A DNA stretch of 58,471 nucleotides from Geothermobacter hydrogeniphilus (GCF_002093115.1 NZ_NAAD01000020.1:1-58471), one strand, 5' to 3'. Shown: positions 27,212-37,556, numbered from the stretch's first letter. Numbers and translations are program-made. Notes: a model not told the origin generated them from the sequence alone.

Positions 27212-28810
27212 ATGACATCCAATATCAAGCTCAAGCTGCAGGTGGTTGACCGGGTCGGTGTGCTGGCGGAAATCGCTGCGGTGCTGGCCGAGGATGACGT
27301 CAATGTCCTCAGCATGGAGATGGAGAAGAAGGATTCGGCCACCTTTGTCTACCTCGAACTGGAGCCCGGACCGCATTCGCCGGCCGAGGGGCGACTGCTT
27401 GAGGCGCTGCAGTCCCTGCCCGTCCTGCAGTCGCTGCAGTTGATCCCCACCATGCCGCAGGAGCGGCGTGAAAGGCGCTTCCAGGTGGTCCTTGACAGTG
27501 TCAGTGACGGTATCCTCTCGGTCAACGAGGAGGGTGAGCTGACGACCATCAACCGTGTGGCGCGCAAAATGCTGGGGTTGGACGAGCAGCCCCTGGTGGG
27601 TCGTAACCTGCGAGACCTCGCGTTGCCGGACACCAGCTTGCTCACCTGTCTCGAAGGTCGCAGCTACCAGAATGTCAAGCGCAGCCTCGTTCGCGGCCAG
27701 CGCCGCTTCCAGTATCTCGCCAGCGGCGAGTTGATCCGTGATTCGAAGCAGCGCATCGTTGGTGCGGTTGAAGTGCTGCGCGACCTGCGCGACCTGCGCG
27801 AAGCGGCCAGTGCGGTGGCCGGCGAACCGCAGGTCACGTTCAGTGACATGGTCGGTCAGAGCCCGGCCCTGCGCCGGGCGATCGCCTTTGCCGAGAAGAT
27901 CGCACCGACCGACGGCGTGGTCTCGATCCGCGGCGAGAGCGGCACCGGCAAAGAACTGTTCGCCAGCGCCATCCACGTCGCCAGCGGCTGTACGGGACCT
28001 TTTCTGCCGGTCAATTGTGCGGCCCTGCCGGAGACCCTGCTTGAGAGCGAACTGTTCGGTTATGTCGGCGGCGCCTTCTCCGGGGCGAAAAAGGAGGGGC
28101 GCGCGGGCCTTTTCGAGGCGGCCCGGGGTGGCACCATTTTCCTCGATGAGATCGCCGAGATGCCGGCAACCCTGCAGGCCAAGATGCTGCGGGTGATGCA
28201 GGACGGCAAGTTGCGTCGGGTCGGCAGCAATGAGGAAATCAGGGTCAATGCGCGGGTCATTACCGCCACCAATCGTGATCTTGAACAGTTGGTCAGGCAG
28301 GGGCTGTTCCGCGAGGATCTTTTCTACCGGGTCAACCTCTTCCCGCTGCATATCCCGCCACTGCGGGAGCGGCTCGAAGATATCCCGCTGCTCGCTGAGC
28401 ATTTCCTGTTCCAGGTCAACTCCCGCCTTGGTCTCCGTGCCCGCCCGCTGACCCCGGCGGCCTTCGCCAAGCTCAAGGGCCACCACTGGCCCGGCAACGT
28501 GCGCGAACTGCGCAACGTTATCGAGCGGGCGGCCATTCTCAGCGGCCGGGAGGAGATCGGTGCCGAATGTATTCGCTTCAGTTTCGAGCTTGAGGGGACG
28601 TTCAGCAGGGGCGATGATTCTCTCAGGGAGTCGTTGGCGCGCCAGGTCGAAGCACTGGAACGACGGTTGATTGCCGAGGCCCTTCAACACGCCCGCAGCA
28701 AGCGCCAGGCGGCGCTGCTGCTGGGGATGTCGCATACCGCCTTGCTCAAAAAACTGAAGAAATATCAAATGGAAACCAGGCCTACCGGTGGAACCAAAAG
28801 TTTCCAATAG
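27212..28810 (+). CDS. ACT-PAS-AAA+ regulator, TyrR-like
   Basis: The 532-aa protein has an N-terminal ACT domain (residues 1-75, LQVVDRVGVLAEIAAVLAED), a PAS domain (about 90-190), an AAA+ domain (Walker A GESGTGKE near 240, Walker B GGTIFLDEIAEMP) and a C-terminal Fis/TyrR helix-turn-helix (QAALLLGMSHTALLKKLKK). This is the architecture of TyrR/PhhR, which bind aromatic amino acids. The sigma-54 loop reads GAFSGA rather than GAFTGA, so sigma-54 activation is uncertain. TGGAAA-N6-TTTCCA palindromes lie at and just after its 3' end, ahead of the 2-oxoacid oxidoreductase operon that it probably controls. Confidence 0.9.
   Translation: MTSNIKLKLQVVDRVGVLAEIAAVLAEDDVNVLSMEMEKKDSATFVYLELEPGPHSPAEGRLLEALQSLPVLQSLQLIPTMPQERRERRFQVVLDSVSDGILSVNEEGELTTINRVARKMLGLDEQPLVGRNLRDLALPDTSLLTCLEGRSYQNVKRSLVRGQRRFQYLASGELIRDSKQRIVGAVEVLRDLRDLREAASAVAGEPQVTFSDMVGQSPALRRAIAFAEKIAPTDGVVSIRGESGTGKELFASAIHVASGCTGPFLPVNCAALPETLLESELFGYVGGAFSGAKKEGRAGLFEAARGGTIFLDEIAEMPATLQAKMLRVMQDGKLRRVGSNEEIRVNARVITATNRDLEQLVRQGLFREDLFYRVNLFPLHIPPLRERLEDIPLLAEHFLFQVNSRLGLRARPLTPAAFAKLKGHHWPGNVRELRNVIERAAILSGREEIGAECIRFSFELEGTFSRGDDSLRESLARQVEALERRLIAEALQHARSKRQAALLLGMSHTALLKKLKKYQMETRPTGGTKSFQ
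28789..28806. promoter_or_regulatory. TyrR-like box, copy 1
   Basis: TGGAACCAAAAGTTTCCA has the TGGAAA-N6-TTTCCA layout with one mismatched base. It overlaps the last codons of the regulator gene. A perfect box follows 71 bp downstream. Confidence 0.45.
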
Positions 28811-28858
28811 CTTATTTCCCTTTCAGAAACAATCCGTTGGCCAATGTTGCGTTTGTTG

Positions 28859-28878
28859 CTGGAAACTATAGTTTCCAG
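28859..28878. promoter_or_regulatory. Perfect 20-bp palindrome, TyrR-like box copy 2
   Basis: CTGGAAACTATAGTTTCCAG is a perfect palindrome with the spacing of TyrR boxes (TGTAAA-N6-TTTACA), but with G in the third position. It is the most likely binding site of the ACT-PAS-AAA regulator encoded immediately upstream. Confidence 0.6.
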
Positions 28879-29015
28879 TCCTGTCTTCATGCCCGGCCTG
28901 TTTGTTCGTCCGTTCCGGCAAATCCCGCCGGTTACCAGGAAAACTCTCCCCGTTTCCCCCCATCTTTGAAGATGAAAAGTCCATTGAATACAATGTTCTA
29001 TGATCATCGTCCGGT

Positions 29016-29042
29016 CGGGACCGTTTGGTCGTCCCGTTTTTT
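29016..29042 (+). terminator. Rho-independent terminator after the ACT-PAS-AAA regulator
   Basis: CGGGAC and GTCCCG form a 6-bp stem around a 9-nt loop and are followed by six T. The hairpin separates regulator transcription from the oxidoreductase operon. Confidence 0.65.
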
Positions 29043-29073
29043 GTGTTGATGGAACGAAACATGGCAGGCTCGT

Positions 29074-29082
29074 TGCTATACT
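29074..29082 (+). promoter_or_regulatory. Extended -10 element for the 2-oxoacid oxidoreductase operon
   Basis: TTGCTATACT combines a near-consensus -10 (TATACT) with the extended TG motif. No good -35 is seen 17 nt upstream, as expected for an activator-dependent promoter. The operon's first ATG is at 29145. Confidence 0.45.
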
Positions 29083-29144
29083 CTTCTGAGATGACCGCAG
29101 GAGCGGAGTCGTGGCAAATTCGGACGTTGTGAGGTGGAAAATTT

Positions 29145-31430
29145 ATGGTTCAACATGAGTCAAAGCCTTCCGGGGCCGCGGGTTCACTGTCGCCGGGGCT
29201 GCCGGGTGATATCTCGTTTCCCCTGGAAATCCGGCTGCATGGTCGCGGCGGCCAGGGTGGTGTGACCTGCGCCAAACTGATTGCGGCGATCTATGCCCGC
29301 ATGGGGCTTCACGTCCAGACCTTCGGTGATTACGGCGCCGAGCGTTCCGGGGCCCCGGTGCGTGCCTTTACCCGGGTCAATCGCGTGGCGATCAGGAACC
29401 GCAACAAGGTCTACCGGCCGGATCACCTGCTGGTGCTCGATGCGGCTCTGCTCGGTCCCCAGGTGCTGGATGGGGTTGCTCCCGGTGCTGTTATTCTGCT
29501 CAACAGTGCTGAGGACGTCGAGACCTGTGTCGGGCAGTTTGCCGCCTACCGGTTCGGCATCATCGATGCCACCGGTATCGCCCGCGAGCATGGTATCGGC
29601 ACCAGTACCGTGGTGATCATCAATACCACCCTGGTCGGAGCCTATGCCAGGCTCCTCGGTCTGCCGCTGGAGGTGCTGGAAGATGTTTATACCCGCATGG
29701 GCCTTTCAGAGGATCTGCCAGCGGCCAGAGAAGCTTATGAGAAGGTGAAGATCCGGCAGCCGGATCTTGCTGCGGTGGGACCGTCCCCCGGGGGCGATCC
29801 GGATGACCTCCCCGCGGTCAAGCCGCAGACCGAACATTCCGAGGATATCCCCCCGCAATTGAAAACCGGCGACTGGAGTACCCAGCTGCCCGGTTACGAG
29901 GACTATGTCGCCCCCTGCAATCACGCCTGCCCGGCAGGCAACGACGTGGTCGGCTTTATCCAGGCACTGAAAACCGCCGGTGCCGATGCCGCCGCCCGGG
30001 TGCTGCTGGAAACCCAGGCCCTGCCGTCGGTCTGCGGACGGGTCTGCCCGGCGCCCTGCATGCACGAATGCAATCGCAACCAGATGGACGGCGCGGTCAA
30101 TATCCGCAGCCTGGAACGCTGGATCTCGGACCATTCCGGCCTGGCCCTGCCGGCGCAGAAAACCGACAGAGAGCATTCGGTTGCGGTCGTCGGCGGCGGT
30201 CCGGCCGGGCTGAGTGCCGCTTACCAGCTGGCGCGGCGCGGTCATCAGGTGACGATTTTCGAAAAGGCCGAAAAGCTTGGCGGCGTGCTGCGTTACGGCA
30301 TTCCTGTTTACCGTCTGCCGGAAGAGGCTCTGGAGCGCGACCTGAAGCGCATTCTTGCCCTGGGGGTCCGCTGCGAGTGCGAACATCCGGTTGACCGGGA
30401 TGAGATGGAGCGTCTGTACCATAAATTTGATGCGGTGATCGTCAGCAAGGGCTTCAGTGATGCCTACACTCTTGCCGCTGCCGGTGAACAGCTCGACGGG
30501 ATTGACCAGGGGCTCGATTTTCTGGCCCGCAGTCGCCGGGGAGGTGCGACGTTGAGTGGCGACGTGGTGGTGATCGGCGGCGGCAACACCGCCATCGATT
30601 GCGCTCGCAGCGCTGTTCGCAGCGGCGCCGATTCGGTCAAGCTGGTCTACCGCCGCAGTCGCGAGGAAATGCCCGCCATTACCGAGGAGATTGAAGATGC
30701 CCTGCGCGAGGGGGTCCAGTTGCTGGCCCTGCGACAGCCGGTCGCCTTCCGCGGGGTCGGCCGGGTGGCCGGCATCGTGCTGGCCGAGGTCGAACTGGGC
30801 GAGCCTGACGCCGATGGCCGCAGGAAGCCGATGGTGACCGAACGGACCCACGAGATGACCTGCTCCAGGGTTCTGCTGGCCCTCGGCCAGGGGAATGAAA
30901 CGGAGTTGCTGCCGGAATCCTGGCAGTTGCGCGATGGCCGGGTCTGGTCTGCTGAGGGGCCGGTCGATATCTGGTTTGCCGGCGATTGTTCCACTGCTGA
31001 CGGCACGGTCACCCATGCCATCGGCAATGGTCGCCTGGCGGCATTGGAGGTCCTGGCGGCCCTGGATGGAGTTGAATCCGCGGTGAAGCGGCCGGACCGG
31101 GGTTCGGTCGTGGCTCCGGCGCAGATCCGTTTCTCGCACTTCCCCATTCTCGCCCCGCACCAGGACCGGCACAAGGTGCTGGAAAGCTATCGAAACAGTT
31201 TCGAAGAGGTCAATCTTGGTCTGTCCGGACAGGAGGAAGCCGAGCGCTGTTTCTCCTGCGGGCGTTGCACCCAATGCGACACCTGCCTGGTTTATTGTCC
31301 CGAGGGGATCATCTACCGTACCGAGGAGGGTTACCGGATTGACGAGGAGTACTGCAAGGGATGCGGCATCTGCGTGGCGGAATGCCCGCGGCGGGCCATG
31401 GATCTGAACGATAAAAGCGCGGAGGCTTAG
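29145..31430 (+). CDS. Fused 2-oxoacid:acceptor oxidoreductase gamma / GltD-like flavoprotein / ferredoxin subunit
   Basis: The 761-aa protein joins three modules. Residues about 25-200 are the gamma subunit of 2-oxoacid:ferredoxin oxidoreductases (RLHGRGGQGGVTCAKLI). Residues about 250-670 resemble the glutamate synthase small subunit: Cys-rich CNHACPAG and CGRVCPAPCMHEC, then FAD-site VAVVGGGPAGLSAA and NAD(P)-site VVVIGGGNTAIDCA. Residues about 700-755 form a two-cluster ferredoxin (CDTCLVYCPEG, CKGCGICVAECP). Alpha and beta genes follow within 3 nt and by overlap. The complex should oxidatively decarboxylate a 2-oxoacid to acyl-CoA and could pass electrons to NAD(P)+. A similar set of separate subunits is known for phenylglyoxylate dehydrogenase (PadEFGHI). 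Confidence 0.88.
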   Translation: MVQHESKPSGAAGSLSPGLPGDISFPLEIRLHGRGGQGGVTCAKLIAAIYARMGLHVQTFGDYGAERSGAPVRAFTRVNRVAIRNRNKVYRPDHLLVLDAALLGPQVLDGVAPGAVILLNSAEDVETCVGQFAAYRFGIIDATGIAREHGIGTSTVVIINTTLVGAYARLLGLPLEVLEDVYTRMGLSEDLPAAREAYEKVKIRQPDLAAVGPSPGGDPDDLPAVKPQTEHSEDIPPQLKTGDWSTQLPGYEDYVAPCNHACPAGNDVVGFIQALKTAGADAAARVLLETQALPSVCGRVCPAPCMHECNRNQMDGAVNIRSLERWISDHSGLALPAQKTDREHSVAVVGGGPAGLSAAYQLARRGHQVTIFEKAEKLGGVLRYGIPVYRLPEEALERDLKRILALGVRCECEHPVDRDEMERLYHKFDAVIVSKGFSDAYTLAAAGEQLDGIDQGLDFLARSRRGGATLSGDVVVIGGGNTAIDCARSAVRSGADSVKLVYRRSREEMPAITEEIEDALREGVQLLALRQPVAFRGVGRVAGIVLAEVELGEPDADGRRKPMVTERTHEMTCSRVLLALGQGNETELLPESWQLRDGRVWSAEGPVDIWFAGDCSTADGTVTHAIGNGRLAALEVLAALDGVESAVKRPDRGSVVAPAQIRFSHFPILAPHQDRHKVLESYRNSFEEVNLGLSGQEEAERCFSCGRCTQCDTCLVYCPEGIIYRTEEGYRIDEEYCKGCGICVAECPRRAMDLNDKSAEA

Positions 31431-31433
31431 GTC

Positions 31434-32594
31434 ATGTCAGTTGAGTTGTTCAGTGCCAATCACGCTGCCGCTCTCGCGGCGACCTTCGCCGGACGGGCCA
31501 ACCGTACCGCCAGGGGGTTCTGCAGCGGGGTTTATCCGATCACTCCGTCCACCGAGTGCATGGAATACCTGTGTGGCCAAAAGATCGAGAAGGGGCGGGT
31601 GATTCGGGTCGACAGCGAGCACAACGCCATGGGCGTCTGTATCGGCGCCTCGGCTGCAGGAGCCCGTTCCTTCACCACCACCAGCTCCAACGGGCTGGCC
31701 TATATGGTCGAGAACTGCGCGGCGGCGGCCGGTTACCGGTTGCCGATCGTCATGTCGATTGCCAACCGCACCCTCGGTCCGCCCTGGAACATCTGGGCCG
31801 ATCATGGTGATTCGCTGCTGCTGCGGGATCTGGGATGGCTGCAGTTCTACTCGGCCGACAACCAGGAAGTTTTCGATACCGTGCTCTGCGCCTTCAGGCT
31901 GGCCGAGGATCCGCGCGTGCTGATGCCCGCCCTCTGCTGCATGGATGGATTTATCCTTTCGCATACCATGGCTCAGGTCGAAATCCCGACCCAGGACCAG
32001 GTCGATCGTTTTCTGCCGTCGACCGAGGTGCCCCAGCGCCTCGACAAAACCGCCCATACCCTGGGGCAGATGGAGCTGCCGTACCAGTCGGCGGCGCACC
32101 GTGCTCAGCATCACCGGGCGATGCGGGGAGCCCGGGAGGTCTATGCCGAGGTTCAGGACGCGTTTGAAGAGATATTCGGCCGCCGGCCGGCCGACCCGCT
32201 GGTGGCCTATCGTGCCGAAGATGCCGAGACCCTGATTGTCTCCATGGGCACGCTGGGGGTGACGGCGGAACGGGTGGTTGACCTGTTGCGTGAGCAGGGA
32301 CAGGCGGTCGGGTCAGTACGGGTGCGGATGTTCCGCCCTCTGCCGGACGCGGACCTGCGCAAGCTGTTTGCCGGGAAAAAACGCGTTGCGGTCCTGGATC
32401 GCGATGTCAGTCTGGGGTTCGGCGGGGTGCTCTGGGGCGAGGTGCGCGGCTTTGCCGATCCCGCCGCCATTGTCCAGAGTTACATGATCGGCGTAGCGGG
32501 AGGCGACGTGCGCCCGGAGCATATGCTCGACCTGCTGGCCGAACTCGAGCAGTCCCATGAGGCCGGTGCGCCGAGAATCGTGGAGGTGGCCTGA
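31434..32594 (+). CDS. 2-oxoacid:acceptor oxidoreductase alpha subunit
   Basis: The 386-aa protein corresponds to the PorA/PadG-type alpha subunit. It contains GVYPITPSTECMEYL and SEHNAMGVCIGASAAGARSF, the substrate- and thiamine-diphosphate-interacting region, and a C-terminal transketolase-like domain (TLIVSMGTLGVTAERVVDLL). It starts 3 nt after the fused subunit gene and overlaps the beta gene by 1 nt. By-eye similarity to phenylglyoxylate and pyruvate oxidoreductase alpha subunits does not settle the substrate. Confidence 0.88.
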   Translation: MSVELFSANHAAALAATFAGRANRTARGFCSGVYPITPSTECMEYLCGQKIEKGRVIRVDSEHNAMGVCIGASAAGARSFTTTSSNGLAYMVENCAAAAGYRLPIVMSIANRTLGPPWNIWADHGDSLLLRDLGWLQFYSADNQEVFDTVLCAFRLAEDPRVLMPALCCMDGFILSHTMAQVEIPTQDQVDRFLPSTEVPQRLDKTAHTLGQMELPYQSAAHRAQHHRAMRGAREVYAEVQDAFEEIFGRRPADPLVAYRAEDAETLIVSMGTLGVTAERVVDLLREQGQAVGSVRVRMFRPLPDADLRKLFAGKKRVAVLDRDVSLGFGGVLWGEVRGFADPAAIVQSYMIGVAGGDVRPEHMLDLLAELEQSHEAGAPRIVEVA

Positions 32595-33520
32595 TGAACG
32601 AACCTGTCCTGAATGGGATAGCCCTGACCGAAAAGGACCGGCGCGATCCTCTTTTGCGCCCCGGAAACAGCAACTGCGGCGGCTGCGGCATGTCGAACCT
32701 GATGCAGATGTTCAGGCGGGCCGCGGCCGACCATGAGCTGAAGATGGTGGTTCCGGCCTGTTGCGCCGCGGTGACCGGCGGGACTTTCCCGCAAAGCGCC
32801 TTCGGCATTCCGACCATCATGTCCACCTTCGCCTCGGCCGCTTCGGTGGCCAGCGGGTTGGCCGCGGTGGCGCAGCTCAACGGTGAAGGGACGCGGATCG
32901 TCTGCCTGGCGGGTGACGGCGGCACCTACGACATCGGCATGGGCACCCTGTCGGCGGCCGCCGAGCGTAACGAGGATATCCTCTATATCTGTTACGACAA
33001 CGAAATTTACGGCAACACCGGCGGGCAGCGTTCTTCCGCTACGCCGGCCGGGGCCGCGACCACCAGCACCCCGAGCGGCAAGCGGGAAATCAAGAAAGAC
33101 ATTCTCGGGATCATGGCGGCCCACCGCATTCCCTACGCGGCGTCCATCTCCCTGGCGCATGGCGATGATACCCTGCGCAAGCTCCAGTATGCTTTGGACA
33201 CCCGGGGGTTCCGGTTCCTGCACGTTCTCTCTCCCTGTCCGACCGGCTGGAAATCTGAACCGGCCATGGGCATCGAACTGGTCCGCCTGGCGGTTCGTTC
33301 CGGCCTGTTCCCGGTGTTCGAGATCTTCGATGGTGAGAGGTACGTGATCAATGTTGAACCGGACTTTTCCGCCGAGGCGCTGATGATGTACCTTTCCCTG
33401 CAGCGGCGCTTCCGGAATACCGGGGTCACCGAAGAGAGCCTGCAGCCGAATATTGAACGCTACTGGAATTATCTGCGGTTGATGAGCGGACGGATTGTGC
33501 CCGCCAGGAGGGATGTTTAA
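32594..33520 (+). CDS. 2-oxoacid:acceptor oxidoreductase beta subunit (TPP-binding)
   Basis: The 308-aa beta subunit carries the thiamine-diphosphate/Mg motif GDGGTYDIGMGTL followed by YDNEIYGNTGGQRSS. The N-terminal Cys cluster NCGGCGMSN and PACCAAVTGG fit ligands for the proximal [4Fe-4S] cluster. Its ATG overlaps the alpha stop (TGATG), implying translational coupling and equal stoichiometry. R3 begins just after its stop. Confidence 0.88.
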   Translation: MNEPVLNGIALTEKDRRDPLLRPGNSNCGGCGMSNLMQMFRRAAADHELKMVVPACCAAVTGGTFPQSAFGIPTIMSTFASAASVASGLAAVAQLNGEGTRIVCLAGDGGTYDIGMGTLSAAAERNEDILYICYDNEIYGNTGGQRSSATPAGAATTSTPSGKREIKKDILGIMAAHRIPYAASISLAHGDDTLRKLQYALDTRGFRFLHVLSPCPTGWKSEPAMGIELVRLAVRSGLFPVFEIFDGERYVINVEPDFSAEALMMYLSLQRRFRNTGVTEESLQPNIERYWNYLRLMSGRIVPARRDV

Positions 33521-33523
33521 GTA

Positions 33524-33653
33524 GTGAGGGCGGCCGATACGCACCCGCCTGCTGCGTTGCTTCCGCGCCTCGTCATTCCGACGTAGCTGCCGCTATGCCT
33601 CATTCCTCGGCGCGTGAGACGCCTTGCATGCGGGCACGTCTCGACCGCCTTCA
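33524..33653. repeat. Repeat R3, third copy
   Basis: This copy begins GTGAGGGCGGCCGATACG, 3 nt after the beta-subunit stop, and shares GACGTAGCTGCCGCTATG, CCTCATTCCTCGGCG and GCCTTGCAT with the copies at 26977-27190. The following 33664-33778 holds CGCAGAGACGCAAAG-type words and a CTTGAGTGAGCG word. No gene lies in 33521-33859. Confidence 0.6.
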
Positions 33654-33859
33654 ACGGTGGTGGTAAGCCTCGCGCAGAGACGCAAAGGGCAAGGCTTAAG
33701 ATCTTGTCTGGCCTCAGGCAAAAAGGTTTTCTCCGTGCCTCTGCGTCTTGAGTGAGCGAATGCGAACGGGCGAGAGGGAAGATTTTGTCATGACTGTTTC
33801 TGGCTAGAGTGACTGGAACGAAGCAGATAGCCTGATAAAACGAAAAAGAGAGGACCGTT

Positions 33860-34414
33860 ATGCGCAAGTATGTCGGGGAACGAATCCAGAAATTACGCGA
33901 AGCCCAGGGCTTGAGCCAGCAGGAAGTCTGCAAGCTGGCCGGGCTGGAGTTGTCCCGGTTGCAGGCCTACGAAGAGGGGACTGCCGTTCCCTCGGTCGGC
34001 GTGGTGATCAAGCTGTCGCGGATTCTGGGTTCCAGGTTTGAAGGACTCATGCATGGCGGCGGGACGGTTTCGGATGCGTTGACCATCTGTCGGGCGGGTA
34101 CGTCCTTCGCCGGCCAGCAGGGCAATACCGAGCAGGGCTATGCTTATGGCACCCTGACCCGCCCGGGAACGGTCGGCCACGTCATGGAGCCCTTCATGCT
34201 GACCTTTGACCCCCGGGTACCGAGAGGCGAGCCGATCAGCCACGACGGCCAGGAATTCGTGTACGTGGTGGAAGGTGCCATCGAGCTGCTTTACGACGGC
34301 CGAACCTACCGGCTTGAACAGGGCGACAGCGTCTACCTGGATGCCTCCCGCAGCCATCGTTTTCATGGCCTCGGAGAGAGCCCGGCCCGGATGCTGGCCG
34401 TGGTCAGCTCCTGA
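33860..34414 (+). CDS. XRE-cupin transcriptional regulator (paralog 2)
   Basis: The 184-aa protein has an HTH (IQKLREAQGLSQQEVCKLAG) and a C-terminal cupin (DGQEFVYVVEGAIELLYDG, LEQGDSVYLDASRSHRF). The linker motif HVMEPFMLTF aligns with the RHMEPF block of the other two paralogs. It starts at ATG 33860 behind AGAGAGGA, and a strong terminator follows at 34441. It is flanked by the 2-oxoacid oxidoreductase operon and paralog 3. Confidence 0.88.
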   Translation: MRKYVGERIQKLREAQGLSQQEVCKLAGLELSRLQAYEEGTAVPSVGVVIKLSRILGSRFEGLMHGGGTVSDALTICRAGTSFAGQQGNTEQGYAYGTLTRPGTVGHVMEPFMLTFDPRVPRGEPISHDGQEFVYVVEGAIELLYDGRTYRLEQGDSVYLDASRSHRFHGLGESPARMLAVVSS

Positions 34415-34440
34415 GAAAGTCTGTCTTATGAGTGAATAAC

Positions 34441-34469
34441 AAAAGGGTGCCTTCGGGCACCTTTTTTTT
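34441..34469 (+). terminator. Rho-independent terminator after XRE-cupin 2
   Basis: GGTGCC-TTCG-GGCACC with a stable TTCG tetraloop is followed by eight T and preceded by four A. This is a canonical terminator. Confidence 0.9.
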
Positions 34470-34572
34470 GGTGGTCAGTTCTTTGCCCCATGCTGAAGTT
34501 GTGCTAATCTGCGATCCTTGTCAAAGCCCGGTCTTTTTGCGTAAGAGACTGGATTTAAAGGAGGATAAACAA

Positions 34573-35148
34573 ATGTCCGATGTCAATAAACTTGGTGCCA
34601 GAGTCCGCCGGCTGCGGGAAACGCGGGAGCTGTCCATCGAACAGCTGGCCGAGCAGAGCCAGTGTCATGTCGACCTTCTCAACCGCATCGAGGCGGGAGA
34701 GCTGGTTCCGTCCCTGACGCCGTTGATGACGATCGCCCGGGCCCTCGGAGTCCGGCTCGGCACCCTGCTTGACGATGAGCCGCACGATGGTCCGGCATTG
34801 GTGAAGAACGGGGAGTCGGCCAACGTCGTCCGCTTCTCGGGCAAGGACCCTTCGGCACGACAGAGCGCGCTCGACTTCTATGCTCTCGGGGCGGGTAAAA
34901 AAGACCGCCACATGGAACCGTTTGTGATTGATGTCCTGCCGCGCGAGGGTGATGCCGCTCCCCTCTCGTCCCACGAGGGGGAAGAGTTTCTCTACGTCCT
35001 CGAAGGTTGTATCGAGATCAGCTACGGCCAGACCAGCTATACCCTGGAAGCCGGAGAGAGCATCTATTACGATTCTATCGTTCCCCACGACGTCCACGCC
35101 CTGTCGGGACCGGCCCGGATTCTGGCCGTCGTCTACGCGCCTTTCTGA
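34573..35148 (+). CDS. XRE-cupin transcriptional regulator (paralog 3)
   Basis: The 191-aa protein has an HTH ([19 protein letters not shown]) and a cupin ([36 protein letters not shown]), with [10 protein letters not shown] in the linker. It is closest to paralog 1 in its cupin motif (SIYYDS). AAGGAGGATAAAC precedes the ATG at 34573. The acyl-CoA ligase starts 18 nt after its stop, so it probably controls that gene in one operon. Confidence 0.88.
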   Translation: MSDVNKLGARVRRLRETRELSIEQLAEQSQCHVDLLNRIEAGELVPSLTPLMTIARALGVRLGTLLDDEPHDGPALVKNGESANVVRFSGKDPSARQSALDFYALGAGKKDRHMEPFVIDVLPREGDAAPLSSHEGEEFLYVLEGCIEISYGQTSYTLEAGESIYYDSIVPHDVHALSGPARILAVVYAPF

Positions 35149-35166
35149 CCCCTGGAGGTTGAACCC

Positions 35167-36828
<1,662 letters not shown>

Positions 36829-36949
36829 GGGCAGGGGCTGTTTTCCGGGAGCGGCTTGACTCCCTTTCGGGAGTCTGTAATTCTTTATAGAGATTCATTT
36901 TCCTTTGCAGGAGCTGTCGACAGGCTCCTCGCCCGGAGACAGCCCGACC

Positions 36950-37396
36950 ATGGCCGACATGCAGGAACGACTTGATGACATCATCGCCAAGCTTCGTCAA
37001 CGTGAATGCCGTATCACGCCGCAGAGGATTGCGATTCTCAAGATCTTTCTGCATAGTGAAGAACATCCGAGCATCGAGCAGGTTCATGAACAGGTCAAGG
37101 TTCATTTTCCGACCACCAGCCTGGCCACAGTTTACAAAACGGTCAATCTGCTCAAGGAGATCGGCGAAATTCTGGAAATCGGTTTTGCCGACGGCAGCAA
37201 CCGTTACGACGGCAACAGGCCTCATCCCCATCCCCACCTGATCTGTACCCGGTGCCGGACCATCATCGATTCTGACAGCCCTCTGCTTGACGCAATGGCC
37301 GCTGAAGCCGAGCGGAACTCGGGCTATCGGATTGTGGCGCATCAGGTGCAGTTTTTCGGGATCTGTCCATCCTGTCAGCGCATCCGGGAATCGTAG
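36950..37396 (+). CDS. Fur-family peroxide regulator, PerR-like
   Basis: The 148-aa metalloregulator has a winged-helix N-terminus (RITPQRIAILKIFL, TSLATVYKTVNLL) and a C-terminal metal domain with HPHPHLICTRC and FFGICPSCQRI. The two CxxC pairs form the structural zinc site. The ATG at 36950 gives the usual length; an earlier in-frame start lacks a ribosome site. Catalase and rubrerythrin follow, and an A/T-rich palindrome lies in front of the catalase gene, so a PerR role is more likely than Fur or Zur. Confidence 0.88.
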   Translation: MADMQERLDDIIAKLRQRECRITPQRIAILKIFLHSEEHPSIEQVHEQVKVHFPTTSLATVYKTVNLLKEIGEILEIGFADGSNRYDGNRPHPHPHLICTRCRTIIDSDSPLLDAMAAEAERNSGYRIVAHQVQFFGICPSCQRIRES

Positions 37397-37453
37397 GGTC
37401 CTCATCACCGGCAGACACTCACGGCGGCAGTTTTTTGTCCGTTATGGAAAATA

Positions 37454-37470
37454 ATTATCTATAGATATTG
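37454..37470. promoter_or_regulatory. Probable PerR/Fur operator before the catalase gene
   Basis: The 12-bp palindrome TATCTATAGATA at 37456-37467 lies in an A/T-rich stretch (ATAATTATCTATAGATATTG), in the style of PerR/Fur boxes. It is 87 nt upstream of the catalase ATG and directly downstream of the regulator gene. Confidence 0.5.
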
Positions 37471-37556
37471 ACGTATCCATAAGTAGTGGTATAACAGGAG
37501 GCAACGGTTTTGAGGTGGAGCAAAGACAAACCCTTTGCCAACATGGGAGACAGCCG

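Noticed and set aside
27080-28807. 575-codon open frame antisense to the TyrR-like regulator (similar long shadows at 4641-5870 and 34555-36423)
   Set aside because: The sense frames carry full catalytic and DNA-binding motifs; the antisense products are low-complexity and motif-free.
29131-29145. Sigma-54 promoter upstream of the fused oxidoreductase gene
   Set aside because: No GG-N10-GC pair with acceptable -24 and -12 blocks was found between 28811 and 29144; the extended -10 is a better candidate.
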